Part shown: one piece after another, positions 22,981-32,272 of the stretch
How positions within the stretch are numbered: the first letter of the stretch is position 1
How the letters are laid out: each line of letters begins with the position of its first letter
Assembly (NCBI GenBank): GCA_023213395.1
Contig: CM041465.1
Coordinates: 5,208,001 to 5,272,000, forward strand
Origin: Cycas panzhihuaensis
Taxonomy: Eukaryota > Cycadophyta
DNA: 64,000 nucleotides
Direction: 5' to 3'
Notes under the pieces: model-generated
Told to the model about the DNA's origin: nothing
What the model saw: only the letters and a program-made list of their open reading frames with translations
Database searches by the model: none
Program-made: the position numbers and the translations under genes

Positions 22981-23681
22981 TCACTGCAAAATGTTCCATG
23001 TATACTTAGCTTGAGAAATAAAAATATGACCTGGCTGTTGCCACACTTCCATGCCAAGAAAATAGTGAAGAAGTCCAAGATCTATCATCTTAAATCTTCT
23101 TTTCAAGTCCCTTTGGAGATGCTCAATCAGATTTACATAATTGCCTATGACAATTAAATCATTAACATAAAGAACAATAATTGTGACGTGTTGGTTTTGA
23201 ACCTTGATATACAGGTTCGAATATGATGTGGATTGATGAAAATTATGCTGCATAAAGTAGTCATCGATCTTTGAATACCAAGAACGTGGCGCCTGCTTTA
23301 GGCCATACAAGGTTTTTTTAAGACAACAGACAAGATGTTCATTACTGACAAAAATATATCTAGGAGGTTGTTCTAGGTAGACCTCCTTAGTCAAATCACC
23401 ATTGAGAAAGGCACTTTTGACATCCATTTAATATAATAGCCACTTGCATTAGGCAACTAAGGCCATAACAATCCTGGTGGTATTCATATTGGCTGCTGGT
23501 GTAAATGTCTTAGTGTAGTCAATGCCTTCTTGTTGTTTGAAGGTTTTAGCAACAAGGCGAACCTTATGTTGCTCAATAGTTCCATCAGACTTATACTTGA
23601 TTTTATAGATCCACTTACAACTCATGGCTTGTTTGCCGGGTGGTAACTCAACTGAGTCCCATGTGTCATTTTGATAAATGG
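22981..23681 (-). pseudogene. pol: copia reverse transcriptase of element D
   Basis: One of the best preserved coding parts in the window. An open stretch of 148 codons (22981-23427) reads MDVKSAFLNGDLTKEVYLEQ, KTLYGLKQAPRSWYSKID, the active site VLYVNDLIVIG (canonical Y-V-D-D with the first Asp changed to Asn) and LGLLHYFLGMEVWQQ. Upstream (23449-23681) come MSCKWIYKIKYKSDGTIEQH and 'DYTKTFTPAANMNT'. A single stop separates the two parts. This would copy the element RNA into DNA. Confidence 0.92.
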
Positions 23682-24674
23682 AGTGGATTTCGTCATCCAT
23701 GGCAGCCTGCCACTTTTCATCTATACATGCCTCCTCAAAAGTGGAAGGCTCAGGAGCAGTAAGCACTTCAACCATAAGTATGTAATTGACAGTGGGTGAA
23801 GGCCACATTTTGGATGGTCATTTTCTTTCAATAATTTATGATTCTGTAATAGTTTGCATGTACCATTTGGGTAGCTTCTTCGTCGATGTGACTTCATGGT
23901 CCTGTGTTGGAGGTGATTACTGTACCTTAAAAGAAGAAGAAGGACACAATGAAGGTACTAAGGAAGATGAGGAGGAAGAAGAAGTAACTGGTGCAGATGA
24001 AGTACAAGGTGTTGAGGAAGATGAAGGGATAGATTCTTCAAGAATGACTTTGCCTTTGTCAAGGGAGAGAGGAGGAATACTGACATCAATCTCCCTATTG
24101 TCTTCTATAAAGATAACGTCTCATGAAGTATGCATCTTTTTGATAAGAGGATTAAACAAATGATATGCTTTACTGCCAGGAGCATATCCAACCAAGATGC
24201 ATTTGAGACTTTGGTTGTTGAATTCCTGACGTTGTTCGTGAGGAGTGTTCATATAGGCCATGCATCCAAAAGTTCGTAAGTGACTAACTGTTGGTTTTTG
24301 GACAGTCCAAGCCTCCTCAGGTGTCATGCTCGAAAGTGTAGAAGTTGAGCTATGATTTGACAGGTATGCAGTAGTATGAAGTACTTCTACCCAATATGAT
24401 AATGAGAGACCTTTATCATGGATCATAGCTTTTGCTGTACTGACCAAGGTTCTATTCATTCTTTCTGCTACACCATTCTACTGTGGTGTGTAAGGGGCAG
24501 AAAATTGGCATTTGATACCATTTTGAATATAGAATTAATTAAAATTCTTAGATGTATACTCACATCTATTATATGTTTGGAGTATTTTGACATGCATGCC
24601 TGATTCATTTTCAACCGCAAGTTTAAATTTTTTAAACTTGTTCAAAGCTTCTGAGTTATGCTTTAGAAAGTAGA
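23682..24674 (-). pseudogene. pol: copia integrase tail and linker, downstream copy (D)
   Basis: The minus strand reads an integrase segment with the conserved Asn-Arg after the catalytic Glu region (MNRTLVSTAKAMIHDKG, WVEVLHTTAYLSNHSS near 24340-24460), TPEEAWTVQKPTVSHLRTFG (about 24270-24330) and KCILVGYAPGSKAYHLFNP (about 24160-24220). An acidic linker follows (about 23950-24040, Glu/Asp-rich on the complementary strand), then MWPSPTVNYILMVEVLTAPE. This copy runs on into the intact part of RT. Confidence 0.88.
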
Positions 24675-25664
24675 AGTGGATTTCGTCATTTGTGGCAGCG
24701 TGCCACTTTTCATCTGTATATGCCTCCTCAAAAGTGGAAAGCTCAAGAGTAGTAAGCACCTCAACCATAAGTGCGTAATTGACAGTGGGTGAAGGCCACA
24801 TTTTGGACGGTCATTTTCTTTTAACAATTTGTGATTCTGCAATAGTTTGCATGTACCATTTGGGTAGCTTTTTTGTCGATGTGACTTCATGGTCCTGTGT
24901 TGGAGGTGATTACTATATCTCAAAAGAAGAAGGACACAATGAAGGTACTAAGGAAGATGAGGAGGAAGAAGAAGCAGCTGTTGCAGATGAAGTACAAGGT
25001 GTTGAGGAAGATGAAGGGATAGATTTTTCAAGAATGGCTTTGCCTTTGTTAAGGGAGAGAGGAGGAATGCTGACATCGATCTTCCTATTGTCTTATGCAA
25101 AGACAACATCTTGTGAAGTATGCATCTTTTTGGTAAGAGGATCAAACAAGCGATATGCTTTACTACTAGGAGCATATCCAACAAAGATGCATTTGAGACT
25201 TTTGTTGTTGAATTCCCGACGTTGTTTGTGAGGAATGTTCATATAGGCCATGCATCCAAAAGTTCATAAGTGACTGACTGTTGGTTTCTGGCCAGTCTAG
25301 GCCTCCTCAGGTGTCATGCCTGAAAGTATAGAAGTTGAGCTGTAATTTGACAGGTATGCAATACTATGAAGTGCTTCTACCCAATATGATAATGAAAGAC
25401 CTTTAGCATGGATCATAGCTTTTGTTGTACTGACCAAGGTTCTGTTCATTCTTTTTGCTACACCATTCTGCTGTGGTGTGTAAGGGGCAGAAAATTAGCA
25501 TTTGATGTCATTTTAAATACAGAATTAATTAAAATTCTTAGACGTATACTCACATCTATTATCTGTTCAGAGTATTTTGATCTGCATGCCTGATTCATTT
25601 TCAACCACAAGTTTAAATTCTTTAAACTTGTTCAAAATTTCTAACTTATGCTTTAGAAAGTAGA
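24675..25664 (-). pseudogene. pol: copia integrase tail and linker, upstream copy (D)
   Basis: The same region as 23682-24674, more damaged. It ends at its RT-proximal side in 'STFEEAYTDEKWHAATNDEI' and then re-enters integrase sequence of the other copy. The catalytic second Asp region reads ILQTYNRCEYTSKNFN in the downstream copy near 24535-24580, so the Asp is lost there. Confidence 0.85.
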
Positions 25665-26350
25665 CCCATAATTTATATGAGAAATCATCAATGAATGTCA
25701 TGAAGAATTATGATCCTCTATGAGACTGAGTGGTCATGGGACCACAGATGTTAGAATGTATAAGCTGTAGTGGATGCTGTGCGCTCCAGGCCTTACCTTT
25801 TTCAAAAGTTTCTTGATGTTGCTTCCACATAAGACATGATTCACAAAGGCAATTACCCCCAATGATTTTGGGTAAGCCATAAACCAAATTGTGTCTAAAA
25901 ATCTCCCTGATGCTATCAAGATTCAGATGTCCAAGTCTTTTATGCCATAGTTAAGTCTTATTGATAGAATAGGAGACAGATGCATGAGATGATCCAGATG
26001 TTGTGTCTAATTTGTAGAGACCATGATCTTCATGACCAATTGTAACTATTTGGTCATCTTTGTTCCTGATAATACACTTTCTATCTTTGAATAGTACACT
26101 CATCTACTGCTTATCAAGCTGACTAACAGAAAGCAAGTTTTTAGGCATTCCAAGAACTAGGAAAACATTTCCACTAAGAAATGTAGAATGTTGATCAAGA
26201 GGTGTAACTTGTCCTACACCTAATATTTTGACAATAGCATTTTCCCCAAATGCCATTGTTTCTCCCTGACATTCTTAAAAATTTGATAATATGTTTGCAT
26301 CACCTGTCATGTGACGCGATGCACCAGAATCAATGATCTAAGTATTATCA
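25665..26350 (-). pseudogene. pol: copia protease, zinc domain and integrase start of D
   Basis: On the minus strand an aspartic protease with an intact motif, IIDSGASRHMTGDANI (about 26285-26340), is followed by VFLVLGMPKNLLSVSQLDKQ (about 26110-26180), the HHCC zinc domain (LWHKRLGHLNLDSI near 25925-25965, then GNCLCESCLMWKQHQE near 25810-25860), and the start of the catalytic core LIHSNICGPMTTQSHRGS (about 25720-25770; the first Asp is Asn) with FMTFIDDFSYKLWVYFLKH. This is one of the few places in the window where the protease motif survives. Confidence 0.9.
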
Positions 26351-26459
26351 TTATAGCTGCCACTATATGCAAAAAAGGTCATGTCACTTGGATCATGTTG
26401 TGTTGTGTGGCCTTGAAAGCCACTACGATTCGTCCTTCATTGTTGAGCACCTCGAAATG

Positions 26460-27369
26460 CCCCTCGAGTTGGTCCTTGTTGCTGCTGACGTTGTTGATGT
26501 TGCTGCTATTGCTGATGCTAATTTTGTTACTGCTGACGAAAATTCTGTTAACGTTGAATTTATTGCTGTTGTGGTTGTTGCAAGTCATGTAGACATTTTC
26601 TACAGTCAGGCTAAATGTGGCCAACTTTACCACAATAATGATAGACGACAGTCTTTGATTTTATGCTAAGACTTCTAATTTTTTTTAGAAAGTTCTGCTT
26701 GGGCTGGAATTACTATTTGGATTTAAACTTCATGGAGAAAGCACCTAATATGCTTGCTTCATCTTACCATAAATAAATTTCTTCTTCTTGTAGCAATAAA
26801 CATTCTAACTCATTGAAAGTTAGAATGGACAAAGTTCCATTTCGAGAAATGTCAGAAATAAAACCATTGTATTCTTTAAGCAAAGCATGAATTGTTGTAG
26901 TAACCAGATTTTTGTTTGTGACTAGTTTGCCAAGCATTATCAGTTGATTATTGATAGCCTTAATTGAAGATAAGTAGGCTACCATTGGAGCAACATACTT
27001 TAAACTAAATAATTTTGCTTTATACATAACAATTCGTGTATCATCTTTTTGTTCATACAATGAAACAATTATGTTCCAAGCAATTTTTGAAGTTAAAGCA
27101 GATTCAATATTTTGATCAATATTATCATTGATTGATAGATGAACAAAAGTGAGTGCAACCTCATCTTTAGCTTTGAAAGAAGCTAATGCAACAGGATTTG
27201 CTGGAATCAAATTTTGACGATTAATAGGATCAAGAGTGGGCTGAGGTTTGGCAATTTCACCAGATATATAACCCCACAATTCATTTATAATCAACAGGTT
27301 TTTGCTTGCTTCTTCCAAGTGAGATAATTTTTAGCACTTGTCAATTTAATGGTATTTGCATTTAGCATC
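26460..27369 (-). pseudogene. gag: copia gag of element D
   Basis: An open stretch of 184 codons (26764-27318) reads MEEASKNLLIINELWGYISG, ESALTSKIAWNIIVSLYEQ and ALLKEYNGFISDISRNG, the UBN2 gag pattern. A slightly upstream ATG at 27369 (LTSAKNYLTWKKQ after a frameshift) is the likelier original start, since copia gag normally begins with such a N-Y-x-x-W block. Downstream lies the zinc knuckle HYCGKVGHI-x-PDCRK (about 26600-26640), then a Gln/Asn-rich tail encoded by CAA/CAG-type repeats (26460-26580). It would package the element RNA. Confidence 0.9.
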
Positions 27370-28429
27370 TGAGTCGCTATTTTATTTGCAGTACAAGATA
27401 AAACTTGGAAACCTTTGAGTTGATGCTGCTTAAGTTCCACTCAATATCCAACAAGAAATCAATACAAGACTAAAAAATTTTGTGAATGGAATGGAAGGCT
27501 TGGCTCGTAAGTTCGTCCAACCTAATAGCAAGATCAGTGTTGGCCAAGTTATCGACACTTTGAGGCAGAGTATAAACTCTTTTCAAGCCTCTCCACTTAA
27601 GTGTTTTAATGATTAAAATTGGGTTATTTTTAGTGCCGAAAGAAGTGTGCTTGAAGACCTATTTGCTGCTAATAAACTTTGTCGAAAAAACTTCAATTTG
27701 CAATATAGTTGCTTTGATTATCAAGTGATGCAACTAAGTTCAAATAACAATCTCATAAAGAGATAAATAATAGCAAAAACACCACAATTTAATGCCTTCA
27801 ATAAAGCCAATAATGAAGCAAGTCCACTATGAACACCCGTGATAAAAAAATGATCCCTACGCACCAAAAATTTGTAGCTTTTTTATTGATGTTTGCCCCC
27901 CTTTTTTGTTGATGTTGATTCTCACTTACAATTGGGTCATCTCGTAGGGAGCCTAGTGAGAAAAAAAAGCTTTTAAATAATACAATTTAAGGCTTAAAAT
28001 AAGCCAAAAAATGTTGATGTTTCAAGCATCGAATTACACTTAGGAGACTTGTTCAAAATAATATGATGAACACACTTTAAAACCTTTGAAAATGATCATT
28101 TTAAACTCAAAATAATGACCTAAATTACTAGGAAACTTAGTTGTCATTAAAATGAGTAATTTTTTTTTTTTTTTTAAAGAGATGATAAAATCACTTTATA
28201 ATAGTGATTTTAGATTCAAAATAATAATTGTAAATTTTTTTATATATCAGTGTTATTTACACACTAAACAAAGTATCAAAAGACACTTACAATGTTGAAA
28301 TAGAGTTAAAAGTATAAAATGAAGATAAACATTAGAAAACTAAAGTTTAAAATAAAAATTAGAAAAAGAATATGCTAAAGTATATTCTATTTCTTATATC
28401 ATATAGTTCAAAAACTATATGAAATGATT
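27370..28429 (-). other. Leader of element D, part without recognised genes
   Basis: An AT-rich stretch of about 1 kb with homopolymer runs (for example a T run near 28159-28173). No open stretch is worth reporting and no similarity to other parts of the window was noticed. Confidence 0.5.
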
Positions 28430-28925
28430 GAAATTTTTAATTTTGGCAGCGACAGCAAGAAGGATACCAGATTCACCCGTGGTTTTCCTATTACTAGGTG
28501 CGGAAGAGTCTGTAGGCACCACAAGAGGAATACGTGGAGACTGGAGCCGAATTAGAGTAGATCTTGAGTCATTGAATGAGGTGAGACGAGGAGGACAAGC
28601 GGGCCATAGGCTGGCAGTGCAAGTCAAGCAGTCTGAGGTCGCCTGCAGTGGCGAGGTTTGGAGGTCGCACGAAGAGTATACTTAGTGTAGAGTCGCCATA
28701 ACTTGAGAATCATGGACAGCATGTGTTGAGTCCCATTGGCAGCCGACACATGAGGATCAAACGCAGAGGTAATATAATAGTGATTGCCATAGAGAAGCCA
28801 CGCCACTGATGGCTTGGGACATAGGAGTAAATACGGGTGGCACTAAATAGAGATAATCGCCAGATGATGTTGCGTATGTAGTATGGGAGCTAGTTGAGAA
28901 CACATGGTACACACAGGTCACAACA
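28430..28925. other. GC-richer cargo of unknown origin in element D
   Basis: This part is visibly richer in G and C than the AT-rich leader on its left. Open stretches exist on both strands: 85 codons on the plus strand (28428-28685) and overlapping ones on the minus strand (28415-28627, 28624-28806, 28757-28939; the first contains VVPTDSSAPSNRKTTGES). None is a domain I can name. Because it adjoins the receptor-kinase fragment at 28926-29090 it may be part of the same capture. Confidence 0.45.
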
Positions 28926-29090
28926 GGGAGCCACATCATGAGAGAAATACCACAGACGTATTATTCATTTGAATATCAAACCTTAGAGTATCCTTGAAAC
29001 GAGCACTGAATGCCAAGGTTTCACATTTTGGGTTATCGAGACTGATGAACAGAGATGAGAGCCAAATGGTGACAACCATGAGAGGAGATT
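28926..29090 (+). pseudogene. Captured receptor-like kinase fragment
   Basis: The plus strand carries subdomains VIb-VIII of a plant receptor-like Ser/Thr kinase. Near 28944-28985 it reads YHRRIIHLNIKP-x-SIL, the catalytic-loop block (usually HCDIKPENIL; the catalytic Asp is Asn), then after a 1-bp frameshift NAKVSHFGLSRLMNRDESQ (28994 onward; the magnesium-binding DFG is HFG) and MVTTMRG, the activation segment that should continue G-x-x-G-Y-x-A-P-E. It breaks off after RG at about 29088. The wording is closest to lectin-type/S-domain receptor kinases. It is antisense to its host element D, between primer-binding site and gag, and is certainly non-functional. Confidence 0.88.
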
Positions 29091-29788
29091 TATTCATTCA
29101 AAAGAAAGTATTTCTCATCTTTTTCAATAAAACATCTAATATAGTACTTATATTTATAGTAAATGATACTAGATGGCAGATCAAACTGTAATAATATCTT
29201 TTTTTTTTGTAATCCTTCATATAGAGGCATACATTCCTTCTATTTAGATATGAGAAACATTGTGAGTGTAAGAACTCTTTACAGAAAACTGTCATAAAGA
29301 GGCTCCATCATAAATTTAATATAAATTCTCTTTAATGAGAACTCATTCAGATAAAAACCCTTGTATCAATAGAGATACTTATAAAATAACTAATAACTCC
29401 TTCTCATAGAGACCTCTTCCACAAAATAACTGTCATTAACTTTCAAGAATAACTCATGCACTAGGATAAACCATTGATGCAAGAATTGCAACACAACTTT
29501 GATCTTGTGTAAGAACACAAGAAAATTAGCTCCTAATCACCTGCAACTTTTAGTATCACCAACCCTTTTTCTGGCCACAAAATTAGTCCTCCAAAAATGT
29601 AAATATGCAACACTTTACATCAAAGATTCTTAAAAAAAAAAATTGCAAGTCATTAGTGTAAACAAAGTCCTTCAGCATTAAACCTCAAGAAATTACTCCT
29701 TGCTCCAAATGGATCGCCTTCGTATGGCGAAGGTCATCACCAGATTTGGAGAAATATGAAGCTAACAATCTACTCCTTAAGAAAACTT
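29091..29788 (-). other. Leader of element D next to the primer-binding site
   Basis: An AT-rich stretch with no recognisable gene. Short A runs occur near 29630. It ends at the primer-binding site. Confidence 0.5.
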
Positions 29789-29800
29789 GCTCTGATACCA
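29789..29800 (-). other. Primer-binding site of element D
   Basis: The minus strand reads TGGTATCAGAGC, a perfect complement-type site for initiator methionine tRNA, three bases from the LTR end. Confidence 0.92.
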
Positions 29801-29803
29801 ATT

Positions 29804-30328
29804 TGAAAGACAAACAGGTGCCAGAATCTATTGAGAAGCTACATAAGACATCGAAATATGAAGGACTATACACTTAGATTAAAGAAATAATGTAGTACAA
29901 CATAAAAGATGATAGGGAGGAGTATTGTACTTCAACTCAACCTATCATAACATACAAGTATGAAGGAGAAATCCTCTCAACACTTCACCTACAAGAGACA
30001 CTTACAACAACATAACTCTTACTCAAAATACTACATACCAAAACATGAGAATAGGACTCCTTATAAAGGAGTTTGGACGATCAGGATTTCTCCACATGTC
30101 ACTGATCAACACTAAGAGACAAATCTGATTAGGACTCTTCTATCTCCAAGGATAAGGATAAAGCCTACAAAAGTTGACTTCTTACAAGCACATGTGAGAA
30201 AAGTCACTATAAGACAAAAGATAATTTTTTAATTAAACAAATGAACACTTTAGGATAAAGGGCCTAAAGTAACAAGAATACTAATACACAAGGTCAAGAC
30301 TTAATGCTTAGGAATGAAGGTTCTAATA
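29804..30328 (-). mobile_element. 5' LTR of element D
   Basis: Full-length match to 21682-22206. The outer end reads taata instead of taaca, followed by the atgtg duplication. Confidence 0.93.
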
Positions 30329-30333
30329 ATGTG

Positions 30334-31063
30334 GTTCTTCCTAATGGCTTGGATTTTAATTTCGATAATGTCATTCTACTTCTTCTCTTTGATGCCTTCT
30401 TTAATTGTAGATGGTTCATCAACATCTAATACATGTGCCACAAGAACTATGATCATATGATCAAAGGGTTGCATTTGTGATTTTTGTTTTTCCTGAGGTT
30501 CAAGTAACAACTTTTCAACATCCTCCATAGTTTTCAAATGTCATTTTGAAAGCTTTTTCTTCAAAGACGAAGGTATAAAAAGTTTATTTAGCTTTAGTTT
30601 TGATTCCATCTTTGGATTTTACTCAGATTCAAATTTTAGAAATTGAAAAGATTCTAACTTTATTACTTTACTAATGTTAAATGACTTATATTTAGGTTGA
30701 AGAAGATCATACGAAGAATTGCACTTAGATAGCTCCTCATTTTATTCCTTAATATTAATTAAACTAATATCCATTCTCTCATCTTCATAGAAGATTATAT
30801 AATAAGTTGTTTAAACCTTTTGGGTTGACAACTTATACACTCTATATGATTTAAATTTATCAAAGTATTTAATAAGGATGTACTTCGTGCTTTTATCTTC
30901 TTACTTTTATCATTTTGCTTTTAGGGTATTTATGTATATTATACCTTTAAAAACTCTTAAATGATAAATAGTCACTCTCTTATTTGACTAAGCCTTCTTA
31001 GGTGTCCTTAGGTGTCTCCTATCTTTTTCAACTTTCCATAATGATAATATTTTAGCCTGTATT
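30334..31063 (-). pseudogene. pol: copia zinc knuckle, integrase tail and linker of element C
   Basis: On the minus strand the piece opens at the 1B insertion site with a CCHC-like zinc knuckle (KYYHYGKLKKIGD near 31018-31057; both first Cys are Tyr), then jumps directly to the copia integrase tail (TPKKA, NKRVTIYHLRVFK near 30955-31005) and the following 'ILIKYFDKFKSYRVYKLST' block (about 30830-30890). Protease and integrase core are missing. The junction carries a perfect 10-bp direct repeat (30997-31006 and 31007-31016). The left end meets the D insertion site, where the RT start 'EIKIQAIRKNHIWDFIEL' begins. Confidence 0.78.
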
Positions 31064-31117
31064 TGAAAAGAGTGGATCCATCCTTCATCTCCATGCACTA
31101 AATACAAAGGCAAACAT

Positions 31118-31396
31118 TTTAGGATTAGTAATGTAACAAGCATATCAAACCCTAATGGTGAGCAACAAAAAGATAAAGCATGTACAAAATAGACACCATG
31201 TTAGAGAATTAGCCAAAACTCAATTATGAACAAATAGGAGTACATACTTATAGTACAACCTCACCACTAGAGAGAGAACCCCATTGGACTACTTAGAGGT
31301 GGCACACATATCAAGGTGGCCCACAACTCTAATATAAAATACAAAGTATAGAGAGAGTTTACATAAGGCTAATGGAATTGAGTATTATGCCTAACA
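31118..31396 (-). mobile_element. 3' LTR of element F
   Basis: Matches 35336-35615. The purine tract is the C run ttcccccct (plus strand) at 31397-31405. Confidence 0.94.
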
Positions 31397-31451
31397 TTCC
31401 CCCCTGTAATAGTTAATTACATAAATGTCGTCACTTCAATGATAAGCTCAA

Positions 31452-31940
31452 GTCTCCAAAAGGCTGCTGGATCATAACCACTGCTACACAGAATAAGAAA
31501 GCTGCCGAAGTCCATATGAAGTGGAGTCCATCTACCGGAATGCATGGGTTATTAATAGCCGCTAGTTGGGTAGGAACTCCCTTTGTATACATGGATCAAT
31601 CAGGAGCTAGCAAGAGTAGCTGTATAAGGTCCCACCCCTTGCTCATATGGGAGTGCAAGCAGGAAAAAATATATATAAGAAACACATGGCAGGAGTCTCC
31701 AAAAGTCCACTGGATCATAAACACTGCTGCACTGAATAAGAAAGCTACTGAAGTCCATATGAAGTGGAGTCCATCTACCAGAATACATGGGTTATCAGCC
31801 GCTGCAACCGCTAGTTGGGTAGGAACTCCCTTTGTATACATGGAGCAATCAGGAGTTGGCAAGAGTAGCTATATAAGGTCCCACCCCTTGCTCATATGGG
31901 AGTGCAAGAAGGAAAAAACATATATAAGGCACATGGCAAA
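31452..31940 (-). repeat. 243-bp tandem duplication in element F
   Basis: Copy 1 starts at 31452 and copy 2 at 31695, both with 'gtctccaaaag'. Shared blocks include 'agtccatatgaagtggagtc' and 'aaggtcccaccccttgctca'. The duplication creates a 200-codon open stretch on the plus strand (31516-32118) that is antisense to F and repeats itself; I do not regard it as a gene. Confidence 0.9.
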
Positions 31941-32074
31941 TAACATATGGCAAGCAAGAGTAGCTTCTAAAAGTGTGTCCTACCTCTTGCTCAATAGGAC
32001 TAGCACTTCTTCGGCATCTAATGGCCAGAAATACAATGATACTATGGCCTCAAACATGGCACATGGGCTAAAAA

Positions 32075-32272
32075 GATGCCTCATTAGGTTAACAACTTGC
32101 CACCATGGGCAAAAATAACCAAAGATTAGAAATTTTACATGATGCCTCATTGGGCTAACAACTTGCCACCATAGGCAAAAATAACCAAAGATTAGAAATT
32201 TTACATGATGCCTCATCACTAACAACTTGCCACCATGGGCAAAAATAACCAGCATTAGAAATTTTTACATGA
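32075..32272 (-). repeat. 66-bp tandem repeat, three copies, in element F
   Basis: Copies start at 32075, 32141 and 32207 with 'gatgcctcat', each containing 'acttgccacca' and 'gcaaaaataacca'. The third is a few bases shorter. It lies just upstream of the 3' LTR in element sense. Confidence 0.9.

Larger units (their letters stand above)
23682..25664 (-). repeat. 990-bp tandem duplication inside pol of element D
   Basis: Copy 1 (23682-24674) and copy 2 (24675-25664) share the integrase C-terminal half, the integrase/RT linker and the first codons of RT. Both contain the 'MWPSPTVNY' and 'MNRTLVSTAKAMIHDKGLS'-type blocks (the latter read on the minus strand near 24400-24460 in copy 1). The boundary is seen at 24674/24675, where the RT start 'ATNDEIH' runs directly back into integrase 'LKHNSEALNKFKKFKLAVEN'. 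The copies differ by many single bases and small indels, so the duplication is not recent. Confidence 0.9.
21682..30328 (-). mobile_element. copia element D (8.6 kb) with captured kinase fragment
   Basis: LTRs of 525 bp (21682-22206 and 29804-30328) start TGTTAGAACC on the minus strand and end CTTTCA; the 5-bp duplication atgtg is perfect (21677-21681 and 30329-30333). A tRNA-iMet primer-binding site lies by the right LTR and a purine tract by the left. Between them the minus strand carries gag, protease, integrase, RT and RNase H in copia order. Two features are unusual: a 990-bp internal duplication of the integrase/RT junction, and about 0.65 kb of GC-richer sequence, including a receptor-like kinase fragment on the opposite strand, between primer-binding site and gag. 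It interrupts RT of element C. Confidence 0.95.

Noticed and set aside
23786-25231. Two acidic plus-strand open stretches of 125 and 150 codons
   Set aside because: They are the complement of the copia integrase/RT linker in both copies of the D duplication; the pol frame on the minus strand has clear motifs.
26311-26669. Leu/Val-rich plus-strand stretches opposite gag of D
   Set aside because: They are shadows of the Gln/Asn-rich gag tail encoded by CAA/CAG repeats on the minus strand.
31516-32118. 200-codon plus-strand open stretch
   Set aside because: It runs antisense through a 243-bp tandem duplication inside element F and repeats itself; there is no domain and no start context. Treated as a by-product of the repeat.
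32075-32272. Regular direct repeats that might suggest a CRISPR array
   Set aside because: The units are head-to-tail with no unique spacers, lie inside an LTR element, and the genome is eukaryotic.
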